64,000 bases of DNA, from the NCBI GenBank assembly GCA_014529385.2, contig CM043953.1, forward strand, positions 77,552,872 to 77,616,871. Direction: 5' to 3'. This document shows, one piece after another, positions 46,771 to 59,090 of this stretch. The stretch comes from Adiantum capillus-veneris. Lineage: Eukaryota > Streptophyta > Polypodiopsida > Polypodiales > Pteridaceae. The notes under the pieces are model-generated. The model made no database searches, was not told the DNA's origin, and saw only the letters and a program-made list of their open reading frames with translations. Numbering within the stretch: position 1 is the stretch's first letter; each line of letters opens with the position of its first letter. A program made the position numbers and the translations under genes.

Positions 46771-48369
46771 AGGCTTTTTTTTAAAAAACAACAAACAAAA
46801 CCCAAAATCCAAAAAGAATCATTTCTTTTATGCTTGATTTTTTATTTTATTGAAAAAAACAACACTAAAAACACAAAACAAGCAAAAACAATCAAAAGAA
46901 ACAAAACAAAAACAAACAAAAATTCCATAAAAATTAGGAGTAGATCCCTAAATGTACTTTGTAGGGTGTGTGGATTTTATTTTGCGCATTAAATTAGAGA
47001 TGTGGCCACTTAGAGTGCTGAAAAGTTTAGCAGTGTTGAAGCTGTACCTGGGGATGCAGCTTAATGAAAGCTTTCAAGTAAACAAGCAGGTGGTTCCATT
47101 CCAATTCTAATGTTGCTATCTATTAAAAGAAATTATGTTTAAATAATGTTAAGTCACTGGGAATTAACATGCTACTTTTTAATAGTATTTTGAACTTCTT
47201 AGCTTAGTAGTTTATATAGTTGAACTATTATTCTTTAGTCTGACTTATTAGTCAAGAGTTTCTGACTGGGTTCATGGGTAGCTAAAAGGGATAGTAGAGA
47301 TGATTAATTAATAGAAGTATTGTAGCTAAACTAAGTTATATATTAATATATTTATGCTCTTAATATTGATTTAACAACTTTGGAAGTGCAGTAGGTCTGT
47401 ACGGTTAGGTTTTGTCCCTTGACCTTAGCTTATTAGAGGTATGATAGAATGTTTTACAAATATAATGAGCTTGGGGATGGAAACTTATATGTTATATGTT
47501 GTGTATCCATCGCCGTGTAAGCTTGGTAGGTGGGTGGACCAACTTTGTCTCTAGTGACAGAGCCACGAGCCGTAGCCAAGTTTTATATGGGTTGGTAAGT
47601 GAATGTGAAAGGATATTCCTGCTCGACGCAGGAGTGAGTGTGGAATGCATGTCTATGAATAAAATCAAAACAAAAATGCAAGTCCGATGTGGCTTTAAAA
47701 AATTAAAATTTAAAAAAAAACTTGAAAAAAATCTGAGAAAATGCATGAATGATTGCACTAAATAAATTTTATTTATAAAAAAAAACAAAGAGGGAAATTT
47801 TAACTCGGTCAGTGACTTCCTTATTAGTAATTGCTATTATAGTTCTCATATGTTAAGGTTTGGGAGATGTTACCTCTATAGAGACTTAAGACATGGAAAG
47901 GGGTGTTCTCATTATTAAACAGTAATAAATTTATTGACTAGATTTGGTAAGGTTTTTGTATTTATATTAACTAATCACCTTTAGTATGCACTTCTTAGTT
48001 ACTTGTGACTAGTAAGGGATTTTTAACCTGATACTGTCTACAATTGATTAGTTAGTTCAATTATATAGCTGGCTATATTGATTTGTTCAATGTACTATGG
48101 TCAGTACATTTTAATTTACACTGACTATGTGTCAATTTAATGAAAATGTGGAATTTAATATGTTTTTTAATTTTGAAAGGAATCACTAGTGCTAGTGTGT
48201 TGTGTTTTAGGATACTATGCTCACGAGGGTGTTCGCATTTAAGGAGGGAAGAGAGTTGTTTTTTAACATTTGCTATGAAGTATAGTTGCAAAGCTGAGGA
48301 ACGGCAACTTTATGAAGTAAAGAAGTGTAGCAAATATTTCTTGTTCGTCGAGGATGACTTCACGTTTCA
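46771..48369 (+). other. Gypsy-C 3' internal non-coding region
   Basis: A-rich (about 46780-46930) and AT-rich sequence without coding motifs; it is the untranslated part between accessory ORF and polypurine tract. Confidence 0.6.
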
Positions 48370-48381
48370 GTGGAGGAGGAA
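48370..48381 (+). promoter_or_regulatory. Gypsy-C polypurine tract
   Basis: GTGGAGGAGGAA directly before TGTAGACCCC, the start of the 3' LTR. Purine run plus TG boundary is the standard layout for plus-strand priming, and it fixes the LTR start. Confidence 0.8.
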
Positions 48382-49812
48382 TGTAGACCCCAATACTTTT
48401 TGACAATTTGTACACAAGTCCGGGTTAATTGGGATATGCATGGGCATGCCAGAAGCATTTGCATTTTAAATTATTGCACATGTATGCCTATTTAACATGA
48501 TTTGATGTTGCTGCATATAAATGATTAGATAGAATTTTAAAGCATTTGTTGATGTTTACATTAAAATTTGAATGCTATCTTAGTTCTTTTAAGAGAAGTT
48601 CATAAGTTTTTGACCTAGTTTGGTCGTTTTCGACTGGAAAGAGATGGAAAGCTTACCAGCTAGAGAAAGTTTCAAGGTGAGTATTACAATAAGAGGTCTT
48701 GAGTTCAGTCTTAGCCGAAGTAGATCTTTGAAGTCTTGTGAGTTTGCCCTAACTTGTGTTAATGCATGTTAGTCGGTCAAAATTGTAAAATCCCAGTTAG
48801 ATTTTGAGCTTGCCTTTGAAGAAGCGGGAAATTTACACAAGTTTTATTGTCAGTACCGGGAAAAGCTTCAAATTTTGACTTAACTTACAGGAGAGACTGT
48901 GAGATTAGAGAATAGGGGGCGAAAAGATTTGAGCTCGAGGCTCATTGCCACGATAGAGATCTTTGAGGTCTCAGGGATTCAAAAGGCGGGAACAAGGTCT
49001 TTAGAGACCTTAAAATTACTGGTAGAGAATATATTTTTATTAAAGAAAAAAAAACATTTTTAGTTTTTTGTTGGCCAGCTGTGAACGGGTATGCAGTTTG
49101 GGAGTCGCCAGGGTTGCAAGCATGAGCAATTGGAGAGGAGAGAGCCTACAAGCAGATCGGGAGCAGAGAGAGCATGTGAGCGAGAGGGAGAGCAGGAATC
49201 TGAGTGTGTGCGAATGAAGTCTCCAGGGCGCAGGTAGAGAGAGAAAATCGCTGAAGAGCCAGGGAGAGAGAGTGTGTGTTGTTCTTCTTCTGGGTGTGAG
49301 GCCGCAGTTAGAGAGTTAGAGAGATAGAGAGGTCGCGAGGGAAACCACGTGCAGTAGAGAGCACGAGGGGGTCGCTTTGTCTTGCCGGGTGGAATCGCGA
49401 GCCTGTAGAGGGGGTGTGTGTAACGCTGAGTATGTGTGTGTGTGTCCTGTGAAGAATTAAAGAGAGGAGAGAATCGTTGGAGAGTTAGTTAGAAAGGGAA
49501 TGATGCTTTCTTGTGTATGTGTGTGTTAGTCTATGTGTGTGGGCATGAATGAGATAGAGAGAGAGAGATTTATGTTAGCGCTAGTGAGAGAGAAAGACAA
49601 ACCTTCTTGTAGTGTTGATTACAGGGAGAGATTAGGCCGCATATGACTGCCTGTGTGTGTAGTTGCTTGAGACTATAGGTGCTTGTAGCGACTATTTGTG
49701 AGTATAGGGGAGAGAGAGTTATATGCTTCCTGTAGTGAAATTAGTTAGAGAAAGAGTGCGAGATACTTGTTGCTATTGAGAATAGGGAGTTGAGAGTGAA
49801 TTAAAGAAGGAC

Positions 49813-49855
<43 letters not shown>

Positions 49856-50785
49856 TATTAAGAGATGGAGAGAGACGAATCTTGAACGCCATTGAAGCAA
49901 GAGAGAAGACAACGAGGCGGCGTCACAAAACTGTGATCACACGAGTTGGCGTGGAAAATTTGTTTTAAAAGCGTCATCAGTCAGTGAAATTGCTATAAAT
50001 CAAAATGATAATATTTGTTCTTTTGGTTATTTTACATTTTAGGAAATGTTAGGAAATCATGCAAAAAGTTATCAGTTTAAAATATAAAAGCTAAAAATAA
50101 ATAAAAGAAGAGAAAAACCTTGAAATAGAGTCATTAACGTGCATCGTATTCATAAACGAAATAGAAAAGTAGTCGTTTAATGAAAGTTAATTTGCAAAGA
50201 GCTTGTCTGAAAATGGAATGCATGGCATAGTTTGGCATATTTAAAAGCAATCTGGGAAATAAGAATCTCGACATTTATACATAGCAAAATTTTAATGGAA
50301 ATTGACAGTTCATTGTGATCTATTTGGCGTTTTAAGAGGAAAAGAAATGATTAAAGTCCATTAAGTGACTGTAGCATTGAAATAAACAATGAACTATAGA
50401 AAAACTTATTGTGAATTTATAATGTCTAGTGAGTTTGGAAGTTGGTATAATTAAACAGATATATAAATTTGAACTCATGCAAGCGTGTTTGCTTAGTATT
50501 TTGTTGAAAAATCATATTGAAAAAAAATTAAATGGAGATCTATGGTTAATTGGTTTATTGGTTTAGATAAGAAAAAGGAAGATGTATAAGTGAGATCTTA
50601 GGTTGAGATTGGATAGTTGGACTACGAAGTTTAGAAGGGTAAGTAAAGAAAGAAAGTTTATTTATAAATTAGCTAAAATGGGCTTGAGAGTAGCAAATGA
50701 GAGGCAGATTAGTGCACTTTTACATTAGTTAGGGGGTCGTTGGTTTAACTGAACGTCACTAGAAAGACTTGGAAGGTAGCGTTCA
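48382..50785 (+). repeat. Gypsy-C 3' LTR
   Basis: 2,404 bases from TGTAGACC to GTAGCGTTCA, with TG...CA ends. The last 1,382 bases match the 5' copy at 37158-38542 with scattered substitutions and a shorter (AG)n tract (about 49817-49852 versus 37571-37620). The visible divergence (a few per cent) means the insertion is not recent. The right edge abuts a copia gag start; no target duplication can be tested because the other end is lost. Confidence 0.88.
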
Positions 50786-52370
50786 ATGGCAAAAGAGAGC
50801 AACTTCAAGATTGAGAAATTCAATGGTAAGAACTACCAACATTGGTTAATGCAAATCAAAGATTATATCTCCCAAAAGGATCTCTATTTTCCATTAGGAG
50901 GTCTTGCAAAGAAGCCCACAACAGTGACAATTGAAGCTTGTTATGTCCTTGATTGAAAGGCGTTGGGAACAATTCAGTTTTACTTAGCATCAATGGTACT
51001 GGAATTCAACATTTTGGAGGTGAATGCCAAAAGGACTTGAGAAAGTCCCTTGATGTCCTTTACAGGAAACCATCCACATCAAACGAGGTATTTCTCATGA
51101 AAAGAATGTTCAACTTAAAAATGGTAGAGAATAGTTCGATTGCAAAATATTTAAATGACTTCAACACCAACATAACTGAGCCTCGATCTGAGCCTCGATC
51201 TGTGAAATTCAACTTCAATGATGAATTATGAGCTCTCCTAATTCTATGTTCTTTGGCAAATAGTTGGGATAGCCTTGTGATGGTCATAAGTAATTCCATT
51301 CTTGGTACAAATACTCCCAAGTTTGATGATTTTTGTGGGTGTTCTCTTAAGCAAGGAAATGTGAAAAAAGAGCATAGAAGAAACATCAAGTAATCCATTG
51401 TCAATAGGAACTAGAGGAAGACCAAAGGAAAGATTCAAGATCCAAAAGAGTCGTGATCACTCAAGGCATAGCAAGTCACAAACAAAGTGAAGTCTAGAAT
51501 AAAGGAACTACAATATGAAGGGCCAAGTCAAAAAGTATTATTGGTCCAAGAAGAAGGAGTTGAAGTCTCAAGAAAGCAAGCCAACATCGAAGGCCAATGT
51601 GGTCGATAAAGTAGAGCAAAATGCTCTAATTCTTTCATTGGACAATGTATCAAATTCTTGGATAGTAGACTCTCGAGCTTCATTCCATGCAACACCCCCC
51701 AAGGAGTACTTCCAAGATTGTACACCAAAGGTAATTTTGGGTATGTGTACTTTGGAGATGATAAGGCTTATGAAATTACTGGCAAAGACACAACTTCTAT
51801 TAAAACTGTGGAAATAAATGGAAGCTTAAAATGTTTGGTATGTTCCCTCTCTTTGTAGAAACTTAATCTCTAGAGATTAAATGGATAATGAAGACCATAG
51901 TGTTGCATCCAAAAACAAACAATAAAAGGTCTCGAAAGGATCTTTGGTGGTTGCAAAGGGAGACAAGCTGGGTATACTCTACTTGTGCACGGTTAGCACA
52001 CAATTTTCCATTTATAAAACATCTACAGAAGTTGATGGTGCAGTATGGCACTATCAGCTTGGTCACATGAGTGACAAAGGAATACAAATCCTTCAACCAA
52101 AGAGACTTCTATCAGGTTTGAAGTAGACTTGGATTTTCATGAGAAATTTATTTTTGGAAAGCAAAGGAGGGTAAAATTTTATAAAGTAGGAACTGAAAGG
52201 GAAAGGGAAAAGCTTGAATGTGCTCATTGTTATGTATGGAGTCTTGCTTATATACCATCCCTTGGAGGCTCATTGTATTATGTGACATTTATAGATGATG
52301 CAACTAGGAAGGCATAGATTTATCCGATGAAAATTAAATTTGATGTATTTTTTGTAGTAAACTCAAAGCT
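50786..52370 (+). pseudogene. Copia-B: Gag, protease, start of integrase
   Basis: Begins ATGGCAAAAGAGAGCAACTT at the last base of the LTR: FKIEKFNGKNYQHWLMQIKD is the copia Gag (UBN2) entry, then FNLKMVENSSIAKYLNDFN. Protease active site is SWIVDSRASFHATP (about 51656-51695) with Gly of D-S-G changed to Arg. GAG-pre-integrase is WHYQLGHMSDKGI (about 52045-52085). Integrase start is LGGSLYYVTFIDDATRKA (about 52265-52315). Frames change often. No RT, RNase H or LTR follows, so it is a truncated relic. Confidence 0.85.
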
Positions 52371-52858
52371 TATCACTCTTTTGGTAACCTTCTTCTTGTG
52401 TTAGTATTTCAAAACCAAAAATCAAATGAGTTTTAAACCCAAAGCCTATCTTTGTGTAGTAATGCAAAACATCAATTGTTAACAGCTTGAAATAGAAACC
52501 TTTTCACTCAGTACCTTATCCTTTGAGTATTAAACTCCAAAAATGCCTATTTCATAATGGAAGCAATATTTGTGATACTTAGTTGTCCTTTTCCACTTTG
52601 AGAGGTCATCCTTGCCAGCCTTGTAACAAGAATAACCTTGGTTACTTTAAAACTTAACAGTTGCTTATCACCATAGTCAAAAGAGCATACCTTTGGCCAA
52701 ATTTAATGCTCAAAGGTACAACCACTTGTTATGCATCTCATAGTAATATCATGGTATTTTTTTATGGGCCAAGGTTTGGCCAAATTGGGTTACAACAAAG
52801 GAAGAGTTTGTTTTAAGTTGATAATCAATGTGTTGAAATTTTTGCTCAATATTTATGC

Positions 52859-52861
<3 letters not shown>
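52371..52861. other. Non-coding stretch
   Basis: No coding signal after the copia integrase piece. Repeated TCTTTTGGTAAC/TTTGAGTATT-like words but no clear repeat. Confidence 0.4.

Positions 52862-52933
<72 letters not shown>
52862..52933 (+). repeat. (TG)n microsatellite
   Basis: 72 bases of TG on the plus strand. Confidence 0.99.
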
Positions 52934-52935
<2 letters not shown>

Positions 52936-53026
52936 CTGCGTAAGTGCATAATATGTGTGTTTTTCATGTCCATGTGCTACTAGATTTGGTAGAGAGAGTC
53001 AATTACCTCATGGGAGGGACATAGAA

Positions 53027-53030
<4 letters not shown>

Positions 53031-53085
<55 letters not shown>
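53031..53085 (+). repeat. (AG)n microsatellite
   Basis: About 55 bases of AG on the plus strand. Confidence 0.98.
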
Positions 53086-53087
<2 letters not shown>

Positions 53088-53458
53088 AAATCAACAAAAG
53101 ACATAGATTGAGGATGCTTCAAACAACCATCATGATTGTGGGATCGAGGGTGCTTTAAAGAACCATCCTAAGTGAGGGTGCTTTAAAGAAGCCTATGTAT
53201 GAAGAAAAATTAGGCTCCAAGAAGTGATAACTCCACAAAAGGGTAGGCCAAAATGAGTAACTTTGTCTGTCAATATCCAATTGAGGCAAATGATAGTGAT
53301 AGATATTTGTAGTGTCCCACAAGTGTTATGATGCTACAATATTGCTAACATATATCACCAAGGTAAGAAGGAAGGTTATTCTCGAGGTAAGCCATTCCAT
53401 AGTAATTTTATCCTCTAAAGAGTAATTGATTAAAGTAAGGTTGACTCTCACAGTTGAT

Positions 53459-53632
53459 CCCAATACTTCCATGTGTGTTGATCCACTCTCAATGGATGAA
53501 TCCAAGCATCCAACTATCTCTATGAGGGTTAGCATGTGTGCAATACTTCCATGTGTGTGGATGAGGTGTGGATTCACTCTCAATGGACGAATCTAGCATC
53601 TAGTTGTCTCTATGGGGGTTAGCATATGTGCA
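53459..53632 (+). repeat. ~85-bp tandem duplication
   Basis: Two diverged copies beginning CAATACTTCCATGTGTGT (about 53460 and 53541) and ending GGGTTAGCAT-TGTG. Confidence 0.8.
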
Positions 53633-53672
53633 AGGTGGGCTCTACGTGTAAGGGCCCCTTTGTGAAGTTAAC

Positions 53673-53674
<2 letters not shown>

Positions 53675-53762
<88 letters not shown>
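53675..53762 (+). repeat. (TG)n microsatellite
   Basis: 88 bases of TG followed by a CACGCACGC/TGTGCATGTGC alternating purine-pyrimidine tail (to about 53800) with Z-DNA-forming potential. Confidence 0.98.
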
Positions 53763-53763
<1 letters not shown>

Positions 53764-53981
53764 ACGCACGCCTGTGCATGTGCGGACGCGCATGTGCATG
53801 CACCCATCCTTTCTTAGGCACCATACCCAAGTGTTTTTAGCGATAGGCCCATATTTATCAAGTTGATGAGAGTTCATAGTTAAACCTAATCTGAGACCAT
53901 GCCAATTCTTACATTTAAGACCAAAGATGATAGTAATCTTTACATCATGCCTTTTGAATCCATTGTGACAAAATTTATGGT

Positions 53982-54420
53982 GTAGGGAATGGTCGTGCAC
54001 TGACCATTCCCACTAATCAGGGCGATCGGCAGAGGCTGGGAGCACTGATTATGGGAATGGTCTGTGTACAACCATTCCCGACCGTCAATGGTCGGGGGAA
54101 TGGGGGGCCATTAGCTTTGTGCCAAGTGGCAAACCTGATGCTCTGTCATAGCAATACAGTGTGCAGCTTCAATTCCAACAACCGATGTGTCAGCTTCTCA
54201 ACACACAATCAGCAACAAGATTCCCATTGCTGAGGTGTCAGTAGTAGCACAGCCCATTCTGCATGCTGATTTGCGAGCGTCTGATTGGGCTGCAGGTGGT
54301 GATATTACGTAGGCTGAGTTGGCGTTCATTTGGTGGCTGAAACTAGAATTCCTTGATATAATGGACGGTGGATGTACGGCCCAGATCCACTGCCCCCCAC
54401 CCCCCGACCTTGACGGTTAA
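53982..54420. mobile_element. Nested inverted-repeat element (MITE-like)
   Basis: Contains a perfect 10-bp hairpin GGGAATGGTC/GACCATTCCC (53985-53994 with 54002-54011), a perfect 9-bp one (54053-54061 with 54071-54079), and a wider pair CCGTCAATGGTCGGGG (54082-54097) opposite CCCCGACCTTGACGG (54402-54415). GC content is higher than the surroundings. No coding. A small non-autonomous DNA element or a folded non-coding RNA is possible; target duplications not seen. Confidence 0.45.
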
Positions 54421-55017
54421 GGAATGTATTTCTTCAAAGGTTGTAAAACAATCAAAGAGTAATACAAGATTAAATATAGCATACCGACATGCATTTATTT
54501 ATTGCCACTTTGGATGGTTGAAGACTCTGAGAAAGGGGAAAGTAAATTAATGAGTGAGGAAGTAAGAAGTTGAGCACACGTGCAAAAAATTGTCCCTTTT
54601 TAAGTTCAAACCTTGAGCTAAAGGTGGATTCGATTTTTAGGAAATTGCGGTAGATTGAAATGAGATTGATGTGAAAAAATTTGATGTTATTGCTTAATTT
54701 TGACGTATGTGAGAAGAGGCCAAGTTTTTGAAGAGCAAGCTTATCAACCATGTTTCTAATAAACTAATTGTATTCAAAGTATGCAGGCTAAATATTGCAC
54801 ATAATGGGTTGCATGCGTATGATGGAGACCCTTTTGTGCAGCTCTTCCAAGCTCATCTCCATCCACTCCATGCTCACCTCAACTAGACTTACAGTCACTG
54901 CGTTGCAACTGTACACCCTTGCACAGCAAGTGTAAACATCGCTGATGCTACCTACTTCTATTGCAACATCCCCAGGCCCTACAGATGTCGCCGACCCTGC
55001 GTTCGAATTCCACCTAC

Positions 55018-55018
<1 letters not shown>
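54421..55018. other. Non-coding stretch
   Basis: No gene or repeat recognised. Confidence 0.4.

Positions 55019-55110
<92 letters not shown>
55019..55110 (+). repeat. (TC)n microsatellite
   Basis: 92 bases of TC on the plus strand. Confidence 0.99.
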
Positions 55111-55112
<2 letters not shown>

Positions 55113-55334
55113 CATCCATCCTATTTGTATATGCTAAAACTATAATTTGAGTTGGTTATTTAGGCTTTGTTATTTTTAAACATAACTCACTCCCTCTCTT
55201 CCACGTGCCGTATCCCCCCTTTTGACCTTCAAAAGCCTAAGAGGATCTACTGAGATTCCTACAAAAAGAAATGGAAAAAAGATTGCAGGGACATACTCGG
55301 AGAGCAAGAGAAACCCATTGGAATTTGTGTTGCA

Positions 55335-56280
55335 TATTTTCATTTGAATAATGAAAATATTATGTATAATAAAGTATTATTCATGAATACTTGAATTATT
55401 TGTGAATTTTTGAATAATATTAGTGTAAACAAAATGATAGGCTTATTGATCGATATACTTTTTTATTAAAAATGTTTTTAGAATAAAGTCTATGCACTTA
55501 ACAATCAGATAATTTTAATCCTATTTAAAAATAAGAGTATATGTACAAAAAATGCATTTAATCACAATGTGATAAAGAAACTTAGTAGATAAGTGTAATA
55601 TGTCTAAATACTACACAAAAATGGAGATAGAGTATAATGAAAAATCATAAACTATCTCTATTTTTGTGAAGCGTTTAGAGTGGGCCTACACATACTAAAA
55701 TTAAAAAGAGCTTAAGATCTTCTCTATTTTTAACATGTGTAGGCTTATTCTAAAACCTACATAGAAATAGAGATAGATTGTGATGAAACATTTCATCATA
55801 ATCTATCACTATCTTATGTATCTTCAAACTAGAAAGAACTCAAGCTCTTTTCTATCTTTAATACATGTAGGCTCAGAGCCAAACATTTAATTGTTCTACT
55901 CTTAATACTTTTAAAACCCAAAAGCCATAATTTTTTCTCAAAAAATCATAATAATGTTCTGTTATTTTTTCTCTACCTTGCATTGTTTGGGGTTAGCTTT
56001 GCAATTTATGTGAAGATGAGATGTATTTTGGAGGCAAAAGCTTCTACTTTTATAAAGTTTTTATATTGATCAACATACATATCGATCAGTATGTAAGTAG
56101 ATATATGAAGATTTGAAAACGAGATGATATGTCATCAAATAATACGGTCAAATAATATGGATAAACATATTATATGCTTATTATATGTGTATAAAACATT
56201 TTGGAAATAGTGTATCATATGCAACTAGATTGTACCCTTGCACTATCTAAAACAAAGTCCACTAGATATTACACAAACCA
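55335..56280. mobile_element. AT-rich palindromic insertion in PLE3
   Basis: Lies between PLE3 motif B and motif A remnants. Has a long palindrome AGATAGAGTATAATGA/TCATAAACTATCTCT (about 55625-55662), a second GATTGTGATGAAA/TTTCATCATAATC (55776-55804), and two direct copies of a GAGCTTAAG-TCTTCTCTAT...TGTAGGCT block (about 55705 and 55850). Suggests a MITE or cluster of them. Confidence 0.5.
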
Positions 56281-56879
56281 ATTTTCCAACATTCAAGAAA
56301 TATTGTAGCCAAGCTCTTGTTCTTCAAAGTGTTTGGGAGGTGTTTAATGAGATCATTTTATCCATTTGTGTTTTCTTACAAGTGAGATTTTAAACTATTG
56401 TTGGAGCCTAACCTTATCAAAGGTCATTCTTATATTACGATCTCGAATAGTATGTTAATCAGACCAAAATCACCCATAAGGGGAATGTTTTCATAGCATT
56501 GGGTGTTTTGCAGTTTACAAGCCAAAAAGAATTGGTGTCCATCTTTTGAAAATCTCTATAGATTTTTTGCTTATCAACAAAAATAAGTTAAAATTCACAA
56601 AGGAATGAGGCTAAGACATGATGTAATCTCCTTTGTGATTTTAACTTTTGAACGCAAAATGCACATAAAGCTTTAAAAAATATGGAAAAGCATGTTAAGA
56701 AAGCTATGCACAAATGTATAAAACTTCCTTGATATTTCTGACGATTGAGGCTGTCGCTTCTTGGTTGATCACCTTAAACCTCCTTTGTTTTGCTTTTGAC
56801 TACTTAAAGATATGCAATTGTCAATTTCCTTTACTGTGACTTCTCATTGAAGCTCAAACCCTTCATCTCTCTCAATGCT

Positions 56880-57440
56880 CAGCATTGTCCACTCACAAAA
56901 CCCACCAAAATGTAGGATAACAAGGTAAATGACTAGAGGGGAATATGCATAACCACTTACTTTACAGGAAGAAATCCTTTTTTAAAATATTGTCACAAGG
57001 CAAAGGTGTACAGCTCAAGACTAGCACAAGGCATCCAACAGTATTGAGAAAATAGAATTGGAAAGGACTAATTCTCCCTCCCTTAGAGCTTGATTGGATT
57101 ACGAGAACGATTTTTTTGGAAGGCAGCATGCCACGAGCTCGATTAGAGAATGCAGCACGAACAAGGCATAGAAAATTACTCAAAGTGGGCAGGTTGATAA
57201 AGGACTGAGGTAGTGCTGCGAGATGTGCTATGGCTTGCACGAGGGCAGGTTGGAGCATCATTGCAAGACATGCTATGGCCTACATTAGGGCAGGTTGATG
57301 AAGGGGGCTGGAGCAGCGCTGCGAGACAAGTTATGGTGTGAGAGTAAGAGTGAGAGAGAGGAACGACAACCTACGACTTTGATACCATTGTAAAGAGCTA
57401 CCAATTATACAAGGCTTGGCTATGACGAGCTTGCTCATGT

Positions 57441-57501
<61 letters not shown>

Positions 57502-57720
57502 ACAGCATCCTTCGCTCCCCTCTCATGGCTTGCCGCATCGACCACCCGTGCATGGGCCGAAATTCCCTCTGTTATTTGACACTTGCCCCTTATCCATGCT
57601 TAAAGGTGGTTGTCGCGGTCACGACCCCCAGCTCTAGTGTTTTGCATGCGTGTCTCCCCAACTATAGAATATATCACAATCATTCAAGCAATCAATCGCA
57701 ACAATAAGAGCAAGATGTAT
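56880..57720. mobile_element. Insertion with (CT)n(CA)n core in PLE3
   Basis: Sequence unlike PLE, between the RT part and the Arg-Gly box. Contains three related GAGGGCAGGTTG/CAGCGCTGCGAGA blocks (about 57185-57330) and the compound repeat (CT)n at 57443-57477 followed by (CA)n at 57477-57504. No coding motif. Confidence 0.4.
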
Positions 57721-58904
57721 ATTTTTACGTAATTATCTTTGTTTCTTTAACATTATCAATTATCCTTAAATCACATGTGCAGACATGTTCATCAAAGCTT
57801 TCAAACTTTTTACTTATAGAAAGAACTATTCTTAATGCAAAAGCAATTAGGAATAACATATTTCCTCAAGTTGGTATGATATGCAAAATTTCTATTTTAG
57901 ATACTTCTACCAATCATGATTGTTGAGAAGATGATGATTACCAAATATTGTGTCAAAAAACTCCTAAAAAATGCATCTAGGATGAAATAAGTTCAAGAGA
58001 TCATTTTAATAGTAGCAGTGTACAAAAATTGTACTTTTGTTGCTTGTAGCTTCAAAGATACTTTATCTTTTGCATGGCCCAAAAAGTACCTGCAACCATA
58101 TAAGATTCACATGTGAAGAAGGTGTCTAACTAGAGGACTCCTCCCTCTCCCTCTAGTGAAGCTCTTAGTTTTTCCTCTATTGCTCCAAGAAGAGGATTTA
58201 GGGGTTAAAAATGAAGTGAAAGAGTTTTTGGGCGAAGTAAGAGAGTTTGTCCCCTTTAGAGAGGGTGTGGCTTTTTCTTCATTACAAGGTTTTAAGAGAT
58301 TAGTAGCAATGATGACACCTTTGTAGTTAGCATAAGTGGTAGAAAGGTGCCAGTCTCCTAGAATTTAGTTCTTTAAGAAAATCTAGTATCAAGATTCTTA
58401 AGTGACTAAAGGAAAGTTGTGCAACCACCAAGGCACGTGCTTGTCCACCAAGCCATGAGCAAAACATTGATAAATGACATTCACTTGGTTTTTTGGGAAA
58501 GAGAAGTTCCAATTGGCTAAGGATGTACTACATGATTAGGTCAAACCATACAATTCTTGATTCACATGCGACTTTAGGGTCCAAGGACTTACAATCACAT
58601 TTCAAGTAGGGCCTAAAGAAATTATTCCAAACTAATTTCATATAGTAGCAAGGATTGCTTGTAGAAAATTCCATTATTCCTTTTGTTCTAATGTAAAGTC
58701 CTGCATGAGAGGCACATTGGAGTGTTCCAAGGAGTTAAGATTAAAGGGCACATTAAAGAGCTCCCCCTTGTCAAGAAAAAGTCCCCCGTTCAACCATTTA
58801 AATCTACATTCATCATCAACCATTATAGCCGAAATATTGGCAAGAAAAATCAAGGTTTCACTAAGGCCTGGAGTAAAAAAGGCTTTACTAAGAAATACCT
58901 ATAG

Positions 58905-59090
58905 TGTTGGAATTAGGATTTCAAGGATGCACACACACAACTTGAAGAAGATCAAAGCACACAAAAAAAGAGTAAATTGTTTAGTGTGCAAGTAGAAAGA
59001 TAAGTTAGACCTAGAATGATGGGGTGTATATAAAATGCATAAGGGAAAAGACCTCCTAGTCAGCGAGAAAGTGTCCTTGCAATTCTAAGT
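58905..59090 (-). repeat. Possible Copia-C LTR edge
   Basis: TGTTGGAATTAGGATT at 58905 begins where PLE3 similarity stops. On the minus strand it gives an LTR-like ...TTCCAACA end, 3' of the Copia-C RNase H. No second LTR copy found on the right, so extent is unknown. Confidence 0.3.

Larger units (their letters stand above)
55290..58904 (-). pseudogene. PLE3: shredded Penelope-like element
   Basis: Minus strand, high to low: AGLYIRTKGIMEFSTSNP with FRPYLKCDCKSLDPKVAC and RIVWFD (58510-58710); CSWLGGQARALVVAQLSFSH (about 58400-58465); SFTRGRGRSP (about 58140-58170); RT motif A remnant NTQCYENIPLMGDFG (about 56465-56510), where the catalytic Asp is gone; motif B QIPMGFSCSPSMS (about 55290-55330). 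Order and spacing match PLE1, interrupted by an insertion at about 56880-57720 and an AT-rich palindromic one at about 55335-56280. The KGLNHIP region, motif C and thumb were not found. Its upstream end at 58904 meets a TGTTGG boundary of Copia-C. Confidence 0.7.

Noticed and set aside
49404-49440. Initial reading of the 3' LTR start at 49404
   Set aside because: No polypurine tract there; a clear tract and TG start at 48370-48382 show that the 5' copy is truncated instead.
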